Shown here: positions 7,384 through 16,379 of the stretch, piece by piece
How the letters are laid out: each line of letters begins with the position of its first letter
How positions within the stretch are numbered: position 1 is the first letter of the stretch
Origin: an uncultured Flavobacteriaceae bacterium
Lineage (GTDB): Bacteria > Bacteroidota > Bacteroidia > Flavobacteriales > Flavobacteriaceae
Length of the DNA: 64,000 bases
Assembly: GCA_947502495.1 (NCBI GenBank)
Contig: CANNAC010000002.1
Coordinates: 372,001-436,000, forward strand
Direction: 5' to 3'
Made by a program: the position numbers and the translations under genes
Notes under the pieces: generated by a model
The model's input: the letters and a program-made list of their open reading frames with translations, nothing else
Told to the model about the DNA's origin: nothing
Databases searched by the model: none

Positions 7384-8799
7384 TTATAGACCAGAAACAG
7401 CAATATTATCTACTCTTAAAGTCATGTTTTCGTTATTGGTATCACTACCAGTATAAACAAAAGCAATATAAGCTGTACCTGCGTAAGATGATAAATCGAT
7501 ATCTCCAGAATCTTTAAAACTATTCCAACTATCTGAATCTATATCATAACTAGCTAAGAAATCTAAAGACGTCCATGTAGCCGTTCCAATATTGGCAGAA
7601 TTTCCATCAAAATCTGTAGAAATCATAACCGTTAAAGGTGTATGACCTGCATCTGGGTAAGCATGTGCTGTTTGAAAAGTTAATGTTTCTTGCGTTTGCG
7701 CATCCATATCAAGACCTGGTGTAATTAACCAAGTAATGTTACTTGAATCTCCAGATCCAAAAGGGTTAAACTCAGCATAACCATCTCCATTATATACTTC
7801 TTCTCTCCATACACGAGATCCTGCTTCAGAAAAATTAATCCAACCTGTTAAATCTAAATCTGTACCGTCAACAGCAGTATCAAATCTTTCTTGAAAAATA
7901 GTTGCTGCTAATGCACATCTTGCACCTTCCATAACCACATCTTCCACATCGTTTAAAGCTAAAATACGTGTACTACCATCAAACGTTTTATTTACAATAG
8001 CTTTTATAGAACCATTACCTGTTGGTAATAAGTGTTCTTTAAAATTAGCAAAAGAACTAGTCTCTAATGACATTGTAGTATAATTAGCACCACTACAAGC
8101 TTGTAACGTTCTTTGTGTATCATATACTTGAACAGCATCAAAATAACGCTCACCATCTAAGTTATCTGCAAACTCTACTCCATTAATTTGAACATAAACA
8201 CCTACATGAGCATCTGTTAATGATCCAAAAGTCACCTCTAAAGGTATAATTTCTTCTGTTACATCTGAACGTAAGATATTGTCTCTAATTTGGTTTTCGT
8301 TAATTCTAAGAACCGTACCACCATATTGATCGAATTCTGTATCTCCACCAATAGTAATAATTCCGTTACCAACTCTTTCTTCTCCAATATAAAGTCCTTT
8401 TAAGCTGATATAAATTTCACGACCTTGATTATATTGGTTATAAGTATCTACTTGATCAATAGTAATTTTTAAAGCTCCTGTTGGGTTAGAGGGTGCATCT
8501 TGAAGAAAAAATTCTTTAAAGAAGTTTCCTGATTTATCACTTGAAGAAGCGTAACCTTTTACGTAGATATCATTTTCTACATAAAAAGGAACTGTTTCTG
8601 CTCCATTTTCGATATATAATGCTTTTACATAAGCCATATCTACTTCTGTTGCTGTTGCTAACATAGCAGTTAAAGCTTCGTTTTCATCCTGTCCTAAACT
8701 ACTAGGAATCGTATAATCATCATCTTGCACACAAGATGTGATAGCTATTGCAGCTACCATTGTTAGTATTAACGTTAAAAATTTATTCGTTCTTTTCAT
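7384..8799 (-). CDS. DUF5689 domain lipoprotein with C-terminal jelly-roll domain
   Basis: I take the start at 8799 (MKRTNKFLTL), which places the lipobox ITSC correctly with Cys23; a longer frame from 8847 would bury the signal. The Asp-rich residues after Cys (VQDDD) are a typical Bacteroidota surface-export signature. Residues about 60-280 are DUF5689, which begins with an OB-fold-like stretch (YVKGYASSSD, FFLQDA) like the nucleic-acid-binding fold seen in extracellular nucleases. The C-terminal part (FQERFD... to LRVDNIAVSGL) resembles a choice-of-anchor J / MAM-like sandwich. It lies 83 bp after the TonB receptor gene. I infer a surface ligand-binding partner of that receptor. Confidence 0.85.
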   Translation of the reverse strand: MKRTNKFLTLILTMVAAIAITSCVQDDDYTIPSSLGQDENEALTAMLATATEVDMAYVKALYIENGAETVPFYVENDIYVKGYASSSDKSGNFFKEFFLQDAPSNPTGALKITIDQVDTYNQYNQGREIYISLKGLYIGEERVGNGIITIGGDTEFDQYGGTVLRINENQIRDNILRSDVTEEIIPLEVTFGSLTDAHVGVYVQINGVEFADNLDGERYFDAVQVYDTQRTLQACSGANYTTMSLETSSFANFKEHLLPTGNGSIKAIVNKTFDGSTRILALNDVEDVVMEGARCALAATIFQERFDTAVDGTDLDLTGWINFSEAGSRVWREEVYNGDGYAEFNPFGSGDSSNITWLITPGLDMDAQTQETLTFQTAHAYPDAGHTPLTVMISTDFDGNSANIGTATWTSLDFLASYDIDSDSWNSFKDSGDIDLSSYAGTAYIAFVYTGSDTNNENMTLRVDNIAVSGL

Positions 8800-8882
8800 G
8801 GCGTATTTATTTTTAATTTTTGAATTCGTGAATGTTCTACATTTCATAATTCGTAATATTATTATAATTAATTTTTCTTTTT

Positions 8883-11654
8883 TTAGAATCTAAAGTACAC
8901 ATTTACAAAGTAATTTGCACCACGACCATACCAATATTTTGCTCCAAACACACGTGATGGATTTGCATTATCGTCTCTTAACTCTCTGTAATTTGCATTT
9001 CTACCTTGTTCAAAACCACCAGTTTTGTACTCTTTATCTAGTACATTACCTACACTAGCAAAAAAGCCAATATAGTACTGATCTATTTTCCAAGATTTAC
9101 CACCAACAAGATTTACAACCATATAGTTGTCAAATTCTTCTTGTTTTAATAATTCTGTAGCTACTTCTGGATCGTAATCATTGAACGGTAATCCATCTGC
9201 ATCTAAATAAAAGTTTTCGGTTCTTGTTAATGCATTCACATCTGTATATGCATTAGAGAAAAAGTTAGCTGTTGCACCAAACCACCAGTATTTAGGATCA
9301 CGGTATTCAAAACCAACAGAAGCCGCACGTTGTGGTCCTCCTGCTACTTTATAATCTTTAAGATTTGCTTGTCCGTAAGAAATAGAACCATCTGCAGAAT
9401 CGAAACCAGCTGAAGTTAAGTATAAGTCTGGGTTGTTATCATACACATACTCACCTATAGAACCTGCTGCTTTAAGTTTAATCGTTGGTGTTACTTGTGC
9501 TTCAATACCAAATTCTACACCAATATTTCTTTTGTTGATTCCTGTTAAAACTTCTTGTACAAACGCTGAAGTTTCATTTTCTGCAATTGCATCACCACTT
9601 AATCCGTCTGCGTAGTAGAAACCTACTTCGTTAGCATCTTTAATAGTTGAATAGAATCCTGTTAATCTCGCTTTTATAATTGGAGATCTAAAAATATAAC
9701 TAGCATCAAAAGAAGTTACTTTCTCTTCTTCAATACCTCTTACTACATTGTGATTTTCTCTAGAGTTAGAGAACGTATTACGCAAAGAAGGTGCTCTTTC
9801 AATATAACCAGCATTCGCATCAAATAAATGCTTTCCAGTTATTTTATATGTAAATCCTGCTTTAGCACCAAGACCATTAAAGGTAAGCTCTTCTCCTTTT
9901 CCGTAAGAATTATCTTGAAAATTACTATGTTGCCATAATCCTTCTCTTTGGTATGTTGTACTTGATAGGCTACCAGAAACGAAAAAGTCTATTTTATTAT
10001 ATTTAAACTGTGCTTGTGCATATCCAGAAAGTACATCTGCATATAAGTTATAGTTGTATCTATATTTATCACCTTCCCCAACTAATCTATCTGGGTTTTG
10101 GTTATCATATTGAAAATTATCAAAAGAATCTACATTTAAAGCTCCTACATTAGAACCTAATAAATCGATTATTTCACCAAAGTTTTCTGATTTTAATTTC
10201 TTATAATTAAGAGATGCATTAATTAAAATGTTCTCGTTAATTTCGGAACTTAAGATAGAATTTAAAGTAAGCTGCTTATCGTCTGCACGATCTTCATATA
10301 ATACATATGCTGCAGGATCACTACCATTCGTTTCTATATTATTGTTTTGGTTTGCTGTAAGGATAGACTCCCAATCAATTTGACCATCATTTAAAAAGTT
10401 TTGTTCCGCTAAATACGCTCCTGCATAATCCGGACCATCATCATCTGCTAAATAATAACTTGGTAAGTTTTGGTAGTACGATGGACTTGGGTTTGAACCT
10501 CCAGAATAATCTAAACGACTATTTCCTAGTTTACCAAACTGGTAACCAACGTTTGTATTTAATGAAGTTTTAGATGAAATATCCCAATAGTGATTTAACA
10601 TAAGGATTGGTTCTTCTACTTCTTTAATACGTGAATTTCTTTTATCCCCATCTAAATATCCCCAATACTCATTATACTTAATCCCTTTAAGGTCGTATAC
10701 TTCTTGTGTATTTGGTGAAGATTTACCTCTTCTATTTGGTGCATAGATTGATGTAAAGTTTAAGCTATGTTTGTCTCCAAATTGTTTTTCAACCGATGCG
10801 AAAAAAGAATTAGAGTCATATAATGAAGCATCTTGATATCCTTCATTTCCCCAACGTCTTCCTGCCATAACAGTATATGCCCAACCACCTTCTAATGCTC
10901 CAGAAGCATAGCTAGCCATTAAACGATTTGTATAACTTCTGTTAGAAGAAGAATACGTTACACGTCCACCTTCTCTATAACTAGATGCTCTTACGTTAAC
11001 ATTAGAAGTTCCTAAGATACCTCCAAAGTTATACGCCGATGGTGTTAAACCAGAAGTTAATTCTTGGTTACGCATTACATCATTAAGCCCACCCCAATTG
11101 TTCCATTGTGGTCTTCCGTTGTATAGCTTGTTCATTTCAATTCCATTAATTAAAACAGAACCGTTATCAGAATCTAATCCTCTTACTTTAAAGAAAGAAG
11201 AACTAAACTCGAAAGCCGCTGTACGTTGAAAAATGTCTTGTGATGAAGAAAGTAAACCAGAAATATTATCTGCTCCAGTAGTATCATCATTTAGCTCATC
11301 ATCTGAAAGAGTAATGGTAAATAAATCATTTCCTGATAAGTCTCTTTCCATAACCATATCATTTATGGTCAATGTTTTACCTTCATTAACAACAATAGGA
11401 TAACGTTGTGGAACGAAAGCCTCTTTAGTTAATCTTAAAACTTGCTCGCCTAAAGGCAAATCACTGCTAAACGTAAACACTCCTAGCGCATTGGTAAGCG
11501 TAGAGATGTTTGTTCCTTCAATAGTAACAGTAACATCTGAAATAGGCTCGAGAGAAATTGGTTGTTTCACACTTCCTGTTACCATAGTTTGCTGCGCAAA
11601 CGTGGTAAAGCCTGATAAAATTCCGAAGAAAAGAATTAGTAATCTTTTTTGCAT
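8883..11654 (-). CDS. TonB-dependent outer-membrane receptor (nuclease locus)
   Basis: This 923-residue receptor has a signal peptide (MQKRLLILFFGILSGFTTFAQ), an N-terminal carboxypeptidase-like regulatory domain (TVTIEGTNISTLTNALGVF), a plug domain (FKVRGLDSDNGSVLINGIEMN) and a long barrel ending in an aromatic terminus (FVNVYFRF) for BAM insertion. It imports a substrate using the proton-motive force via TonB. It is followed by the DUF5689 lipoprotein and is divergent from a secreted nuclease, so nucleic-acid fragments or phosphate esters are the most reasonable guess. No SusD partner is present. Confidence 0.93.
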   Translation of the reverse strand: MQKRLLILFFGILSGFTTFAQQTMVTGSVKQPISLEPISDVTVTIEGTNISTLTNALGVFTFSSDLPLGEQVLRLTKEAFVPQRYPIVVNEGKTLTINDMVMERDLSGNDLFTITLSDDELNDDTTGADNISGLLSSSQDIFQRTAAFEFSSSFFKVRGLDSDNGSVLINGIEMNKLYNGRPQWNNWGGLNDVMRNQELTSGLTPSAYNFGGILGTSNVNVRASSYREGGRVTYSSSNRSYTNRLMASYASGALEGGWAYTVMAGRRWGNEGYQDASLYDSNSFFASVEKQFGDKHSLNFTSIYAPNRRGKSSPNTQEVYDLKGIKYNEYWGYLDGDKRNSRIKEVEEPILMLNHYWDISSKTSLNTNVGYQFGKLGNSRLDYSGGSNPSPSYYQNLPSYYLADDDGPDYAGAYLAEQNFLNDGQIDWESILTANQNNNIETNGSDPAAYVLYEDRADDKQLTLNSILSSEINENILINASLNYKKLKSENFGEIIDLLGSNVGALNVDSFDNFQYDNQNPDRLVGEGDKYRYNYNLYADVLSGYAQAQFKYNKIDFFVSGSLSSTTYQREGLWQHSNFQDNSYGKGEELTFNGLGAKAGFTYKITGKHLFDANAGYIERAPSLRNTFSNSRENHNVVRGIEEEKVTSFDASYIFRSPIIKARLTGFYSTIKDANEVGFYYADGLSGDAIAENETSAFVQEVLTGINKRNIGVEFGIEAQVTPTIKLKAAGSIGEYVYDNNPDLYLTSAGFDSADGSISYGQANLKDYKVAGGPQRAASVGFEYRDPKYWWFGATANFFSNAYTDVNALTRTENFYLDADGLPFNDYDPEVATELLKQEEFDNYMVVNLVGGKSWKIDQYYIGFFASVGNVLDKEYKTGGFEQGRNANYRELRDDNANPSRVFGAKYWYGRGANYFVNVYFRF

Positions 11655-11712
11655 ACTTAAATTTATAGTTAGTAAACTCTTATTACATTAAATAATTATT
11701 ATTTAAAGCAGA

Positions 11713-11720
11713 CAAATTTA
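11713..11720 (-). promoter_or_regulatory. Putative -7 box for the TonB receptor / DUF5689 operon
   Basis: CAAATTTA on the plus strand reads TAAATTTG on the minus strand, a TAnnTTTG match about 60 bp before the receptor start at 11654. No clear -33 TTTG is found. Confidence 0.4.
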
Positions 11721-11740
11721 CATTATTTATAATAAATATC

Positions 11741-11748
11741 TACATTTG
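11741..11748 (+). promoter_or_regulatory. Putative -7 box for the secreted nuclease
   Basis: TACATTTG matches TAnnTTTG 45 bp before the ATG at 11794. With the minus-strand box at 11713 it makes back-to-back promoters in a 139-bp divergent region, which would suit joint control. Confidence 0.42.
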
Positions 11749-11793
11749 GCAGGAGTTTTGTATTAACATAACTATAACATAACATTCACATTC

Positions 11794-12852
11794 ATGAAAA
11801 ATTTAAAATTCTGGTTGGCAGCACTGTGTTTAACAGCCGTTCTCACTGCAGAAGCTCAAGAAAAGAAAAAATTTAAAATCCATACTGTCGGGTTTTATAA
11901 CCTTGAAAATTTATTTGACACGATTAATGACCCAAGTAAATTTGACGAAAGAAGCCCTATAATGGAAATGAAAACGAAACAGTTTGAAGTTTACCAAAAG
12001 AAGGTTAAAAACATGGCTCGTGTTATTTCTGAAATAGGAAAAGACGTTACCAACAACTCGCCTGTAATATTGGGTGTATCTGAAGTTGAAAATAGAGAAG
12101 TATTAGAAGATCTTGTAAATGATCCTGCTTTAATAAATCTAGATTATGGTATTGTTCATTATAATTCTCCAGATGTTAGAAGTATTGATGTTGCTCTTAT
12201 ATACCAAAAGAAATATTTCACACCTTTATCTACTAGCAGCCATGAATTAAAAATTTATGACGATAAGACAAAGGAACCTAAATACACAAGAGACCAATTA
12301 TTGGTTAGTGGTAAATTAGATGACGAAATGATTCATGTAATTGTAAATCACTGGCCTTCTCGTAGTGGTGGAGAAGCACGTAGTAGACCTAAACGTGTTG
12401 CAGCAGCTAAGCTGACTAAGAAACTTTTGGACTCTTTACAATCTAATGATCCTTATGCTAAAGTATTTATCATGGGAGATTTAAATGACGACCCAACAAA
12501 TGCAAGTGTTACCGATGTTTTACAAGCACAAAGTGACAAAGAAAAAGTTGGTTTTAAAGGACTTTACAATCCGTATTATAATATGTTTAAAAAGGAAGGA
12601 TTAGGAACCACGGCATATAGAGATGCATGGAGTTTATTTGATCAAATTTTGGTAACAAAGCCATTAATTGAAAAAGACTATTCTTCTTTCACCTTATATA
12701 AAGCTGGAATCTTTAATAAAAACTACTTAGTAAACAAACGCGGTCGTTATAAAGGATATCCTAAACGTAGTTTTGCCGATGGTGGATTTACGGATGGATT
12801 TAGTGATCACTTTCCTGTGTACAATTTTATAGTTAAAGAAATTACAGAATAA
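11794..12852 (+). CDS. Secreted endonuclease/exonuclease/phosphatase family protein
   Basis: The 352-residue protein is a paralogue of the one at 5819, with the same motifs: VGFYNLENLFDT, GVSEVEN with the catalytic Glu, VNHWPSRSGGEARS, IMGDLNDDP, and SDHFPVYNF with the catalytic His. The difference is a signal peptide (MKNLKFWLAALCLTAVLTAEAQ), so this one acts in the periplasm or outside. It is divergent from the TonB receptor / DUF5689 operon. Extracellular DNA breakdown or phosphoester scavenging is a sensible inference; phosphatase or sphingomyelinase-like activity cannot be excluded. A terminator follows at 12912. Confidence 0.92.
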   Translation: MKNLKFWLAALCLTAVLTAEAQEKKKFKIHTVGFYNLENLFDTINDPSKFDERSPIMEMKTKQFEVYQKKVKNMARVISEIGKDVTNNSPVILGVSEVENREVLEDLVNDPALINLDYGIVHYNSPDVRSIDVALIYQKKYFTPLSTSSHELKIYDDKTKEPKYTRDQLLVSGKLDDEMIHVIVNHWPSRSGGEARSRPKRVAAAKLTKKLLDSLQSNDPYAKVFIMGDLNDDPTNASVTDVLQAQSDKEKVGFKGLYNPYYNMFKKEGLGTTAYRDAWSLFDQILVTKPLIEKDYSSFTLYKAGIFNKNYLVNKRGRYKGYPKRSFADGGFTDGFSDHFPVYNFIVKEITE

Positions 12853-12911
12853 AAACCTCTTCCTGTTGAAAAAAAGAGGAGCGTTTTAAAACGATACAAA
12901 TGCAACAAACA

Positions 12912-12947
12912 AAAAAAAGGCTTCCATAGATGTGGAAGCCTTTTTTT
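12912..12947 (+). terminator. Strong rho-independent terminator
   Basis: The stem GGCTTCCA / TGGAAGCC is extended by seven A-T pairs and ends in T7. It terminates the nuclease gene. Confidence 0.88.
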
Positions 12948-13062
12948 ATTATACGATCTTTTTTAATGCCTTTTGGAATAACTTTTAAGCCTAGTCCAAG
13001 CATATCATTAAGATTACAAAGACTTCTCCTTTTAGTTTTTTAGTCTACATGACAAAGCGATT

Positions 13063-13500
13063 TTAACCTAACCAAACACCCCAAGGTATTCTAGACAAAA
13101 CCAATAACAATGCTATAGTATAAAAGATAGCAATGGTTTTATTTTTAGGCTTAGAAGTTAGTTTCTTTTTATGTTTTGAGTATCCAATAGTAATAAAAGT
13201 AACTGCTAAAACACCTACAAAAGGATGTTCTACAGCTAATAATCTAGCAAAAGGAGACAATCCACCCATACCGTTTGCTGTGATACTATGAAAACCGTTT
13301 GGCGAAGTGAAATACAACACCAATCCAATTAACAGCTGAATGTGCGAAACAATAAGTGTAAACAACGCAATTCTAAAATCTTTAGGTGCATACTCTTTAT
13401 TAGAAAAGGTTTTATATAAGCTGTTTGCTACTGCAATTATTAATACTAAAAGCACTAAATAAGCCCAATAAGAATGAAGGTTTTTTACAATACTATACAT
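13063..13500 (-). CDS. Four-helix membrane protein, cytochrome b-like, unknown function
   Basis: I start it at 13500 (MYSIVKNLHSYWAYL) rather than 13542, because a -7 box lies at 13530-13537 and the longer frame would begin inside the promoter. The 145-residue product has four membrane segments, with His residues in the first helix (LHSYW), second helix (IVSHIQLLIG), and before the third (AVEHPFVG), spaced as in small b-type cytochromes or related heme-handling proteins. Flavobacterial homologues are usually left as hypothetical proteins, so the heme idea is inference. It lies after the TonB receptor at 13611 but behind a terminator. Confidence 0.8.
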   Translation of the reverse strand: MYSIVKNLHSYWAYLVLLVLIIAVANSLYKTFSNKEYAPKDFRIALFTLIVSHIQLLIGLVLYFTSPNGFHSITANGMGGLSPFARLLAVEHPFVGVLAVTFITIGYSKHKKKLTSKPKNKTIAIFYTIALLLVLSRIPWGVWLG

Positions 13501-13529
13501 ATAATTTAAGTTTGAATTAGTTATAAAAA

Positions 13530-13537
13530 CAAAGGTA
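13530..13537 (-). promoter_or_regulatory. Putative -7 box deciding the start of the 145-residue membrane protein
   Basis: CAAAGGTA reads TACCTTTG on the minus strand, an exact TAnnTTTG match. Transcription would begin near 13523, downstream of the ATG at 13542, so the ATG at 13500 is the usable start. Confidence 0.45.
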
Positions 13538-13555
13538 CTCATTTTTGTATATAAA

Positions 13556-13585
13556 AAAACCTCTTCAAATAAATGAAGAGGTTTT
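13556..13585. terminator. Bidirectional terminator after the second TonB receptor
   Basis: A perfect 12-bp stem (AAAACCTCTTCA, six-base loop, TGAAGAGGTTTT) lies 25 bp past the receptor stop at 13611. Confidence 0.85.
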
Positions 13586-13610
13586 AAAAGTATTTTAAGT
13601 TTCTAAAGAA

Positions 13611-16217
13611 TTAGAACTTATATCTAATTCCGAAGTTCCAAGTTCTTCCGTTTCCAAAGTATACTTGGTTATTTTGGTTCACACCTAAATAAGTAGCATC
13701 TCCAGCTTCTGCTTGAATTGCTGTACTAGATGTAGAGAAATATTCTTCATCTAATAAGTTGTTAATGTTGAATCTTAAGTTTACAGAATTTGATTTGTCT
13801 TTTCCTACTAACATTTTGTAAGATAGTCCCATATCCATTAAACCAAAACTTGGTAATTCTAAGTTTTCTTTAATTGCACCTACATCCGCATATAATTTGT
13901 CATAATGTCTGTAATCTACATCTATAGAAAATCTTTCTACCATTTCGAAGTCTAAACCTAAACCTAATGTTGTTTGTGCAGCTCCACCAACTTTACCTCC
14001 GTCAACGTCATCTGTTATTACAGATAATGTTTCAAGATCTTCATTTCTAGTTGTTGTTTGTGCATCTCCAACATATTCCCAGTTACCAACTGAAGCAAAA
14101 CCTTTAATTCTTAAAGAATTGATTGGCTTATATTGTAATTGTAATTCAGCACCAGTATGTAATTGTTCAACAGCTTCATCCGTTTCAAAAATTAAAGCAT
14201 TTGATCCATCTGTATAAGAAGAAGATTCTACACGATCTTTCCAGTTTGTTCTATATAAATCTAAAGCTGCAGAAAACACAGAAGAAGTATAAGAATATCC
14301 AACTTCTAAACCTAATATTGTTTCGTTTTGAGTTATTGGATTAACATCATTTGTAAAGTTTAAGTAGATGTTATCATGGTAAGGTTGACGTGAATAGTAA
14401 CCTCCATTAACATATACTTTGCTATTATCACTAATTGCATAGCTACCACCAGCTTTAATATTATAACCAGTATTGTTTACTTTTTCAGATTCTTCGTTTG
14501 CTTTAGTATAGTTGAATCTATCCCATCTTACGTGACTTTGTGTTGAAACAGCTCCTTGAAAGAATGTAGAAAATTTATCTTTAGTATATTCTAATTGTCC
14601 AAATACACCACCATAGTTAATACGCTCATCATAATCGTAAGCAATTCTTTCATCTTCATCTGCATAATTAAATAATGTAGACCAAGGATTAATCGTATTT
14701 GTAGAAGAAACTACATAAGGATCTGAGTATTGTTCACTAATTCCACCTTCATTAAAACCATTAAGACCTAATAAATTAACTAATTGTCTAAAGTGAGTTC
14801 CTTTATATGTACGTAAATCTGCACCAAAGTTTAAACTTAAGTTATCTGATAATTCATGTTGGAAGTTTGTTACTAAACCATACCATGCGTGATTATTCAT
14901 AGAAGCACGGATTGCAGATCCTGTATAAGAACCAGCATTACCAATTCCGTCTGTAACTGTATTGTTATATTGTTGTACAGCATTCCAGTTAACAAGACCG
15001 TCTTCTGTTACACCATTATCAATATAAGTATTTCCGTTTCCGTAACCACCTGTTCCTCCTCCACGTCCCCATGAAGCATAAACTACAGTTGATAAACTTG
15101 ATTTATCATTGATTGTCCAATCCCAGTTTAAGTTAGCAACTGGTTTGTGGTAAAAGTTTGTTCTTAAACTAAGGTATTCACCATTAAGGTAACCATAGTT
15201 ATAGTTGTACTTTTTACCATATTCTAAATAATCAGATATTTTTTTGCTATAGTTTTGGTCATGTTGTTGCGGCGCTCCTGTAACTAAAAAGTTTAAGTTG
15301 TGCTTCTCGTTTACTTTATATCCAAAAGAGATAAAATAAGTTTGTCCTTCCCCTTTAGTACCAAAGTTGTAACCATCACCTTGCCAGTGAGACATCATAA
15401 TAGTAGCACCAAATCCTTTTTCATTCATTCCAGTACTATAACCAGCAGCAGTTTTTAAGTAATTGTTATATCCTGTAGATAAAGCTACAAAACCACCTTC
15501 TCTTTTATCTGTAGATCTAGTTACAAAGTTAACTGTACCACCAACAGATGAAATAGCTAGTTTAGAAGAACCTAAACCTCTTTGTATTTGAACAGCACTT
15601 GCGATATCTGAAATACCAGACCAGTTAGACCAGTACATTTTACCGTCTTCCATACCGTTAATTGGTTGTCCGTTTAATAAGAAAGCAGTGTTGTCTTGAT
15701 CAAAACCACGAACACGCATATTAGTATCTCCAAAACCTCCAGCTTGACCAGAAACATAAACAGAAGGAGTGTTTACTAAAGTAGCAGTTACATCTTGTGT
15801 TCCAATTTTTTGTTGGATTTCGGCAGCTTTAATAGTAGATACAGCTACAGGTGTATTTCTACCGCCAGCTAAATCAATAACTCCAGCACCAATAACAACT
15901 ACTTCTTCTAAAGAGTTATCACTAGATAAAGTGATGCTTCCTAAGTTAGTGTTACCATTAAAGGATACGGTTACAGATGTGTAACCTACGTAAGAAATTA
16001 CTACTTCTCCTGAGTTTGCTTGTGTAGTAATTGTGAAATTACCATCAAAGTCTGTAGATACTCCATTTGTAGTACCTTTTTCAATAATGTTTGCAGCCGG
16101 AAGTGGCCCATTCATTTCGGCATCCATAATAGTACCTGAAACAGTACTTTGTGCCATAGCTCCTGTAGTTAACAAAAGCATTACTACTAAAAATAAAAAT
16201 CTTGAAATTTTCTTCAT
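13611..16217 (-). CDS. TonB-dependent outer-membrane receptor
   Basis: The start at 16217 (MKKISRFLFLVVMLLLTTGAMAQ) gives a clean signal peptide; an upstream ATG at 16262 lies beyond the likely promoter. The 868-residue product has an N-terminal carboxypeptidase-like domain (VSGTIMDAEMNGPLPAANI), a linker with LEEVVVIGAG, a plug domain (MRVRGFDQDNTAFLLNGQP, VQIQRGLGSSK), and a barrel ending WNFGIRYKF. It is a single-gene unit with its own terminator and no SusD neighbour, so the ligand is unknown. Its promoter region is rich in TTAA sites resembling those at 406-533. Confidence 0.94.
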   Translation of the reverse strand: MKKISRFLFLVVMLLLTTGAMAQSTVSGTIMDAEMNGPLPAANIIEKGTTNGVSTDFDGNFTITTQANSGEVVISYVGYTSVTVSFNGNTNLGSITLSSDNSLEEVVVIGAGVIDLAGGRNTPVAVSTIKAAEIQQKIGTQDVTATLVNTPSVYVSGQAGGFGDTNMRVRGFDQDNTAFLLNGQPINGMEDGKMYWSNWSGISDIASAVQIQRGLGSSKLAISSVGGTVNFVTRSTDKREGGFVALSTGYNNYLKTAAGYSTGMNEKGFGATIMMSHWQGDGYNFGTKGEGQTYFISFGYKVNEKHNLNFLVTGAPQQHDQNYSKKISDYLEYGKKYNYNYGYLNGEYLSLRTNFYHKPVANLNWDWTINDKSSLSTVVYASWGRGGGTGGYGNGNTYIDNGVTEDGLVNWNAVQQYNNTVTDGIGNAGSYTGSAIRASMNNHAWYGLVTNFQHELSDNLSLNFGADLRTYKGTHFRQLVNLLGLNGFNEGGISEQYSDPYVVSSTNTINPWSTLFNYADEDERIAYDYDERINYGGVFGQLEYTKDKFSTFFQGAVSTQSHVRWDRFNYTKANEESEKVNNTGYNIKAGGSYAISDNSKVYVNGGYYSRQPYHDNIYLNFTNDVNPITQNETILGLEVGYSYTSSVFSAALDLYRTNWKDRVESSSYTDGSNALIFETDEAVEQLHTGAELQLQYKPINSLRIKGFASVGNWEYVGDAQTTTRNEDLETLSVITDDVDGGKVGGAAQTTLGLGLDFEMVERFSIDVDYRHYDKLYADVGAIKENLELPSFGLMDMGLSYKMLVGKDKSNSVNLRFNINNLLDEEYFSTSSTAIQAEAGDATYLGVNQNNQVYFGNGRTWNFGIRYKF

Positions 16218-16251
16218 TTTAATGAATTTAATATTTGGTTTATTTTTTTTG

Positions 16252-16296
16252 CAAAAATACACTGAATTAATGGTTAAACATTAACTTAATGTTAAC
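16252..16296 (-). promoter_or_regulatory. Receptor promoter: -7 box plus cluster of TTAAC-like sites
   Basis: CAAAAATA at 16252-16259 reads TATTTTTG on the minus strand, a TAnnTTTG match 35 bp before the ATG. Immediately upstream, TTAA begins at 16267, 16274, 16281, 16286 and 16292, including GTTAAC at 16291 and a pair 11 bp apart (16281 and 16292). This could be a target of the regulator at 2024, but TTAA is common in such AT-rich DNA. Confidence 0.35.
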
Positions 16297-16379
16297 AAAT
16301 TTTTCACTTTTGAAGATAATACATTTTTGTATGTTTTTATTTATTCATTCTTTAAAAATATAAACATACTTTTTAACAA

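Noticed and set aside
12948-13062. Intergenic tail after the nuclease terminator searched for tRNA or ncRNA
   Set aside because: There is no tRNA-like arm pattern and no stable stem.
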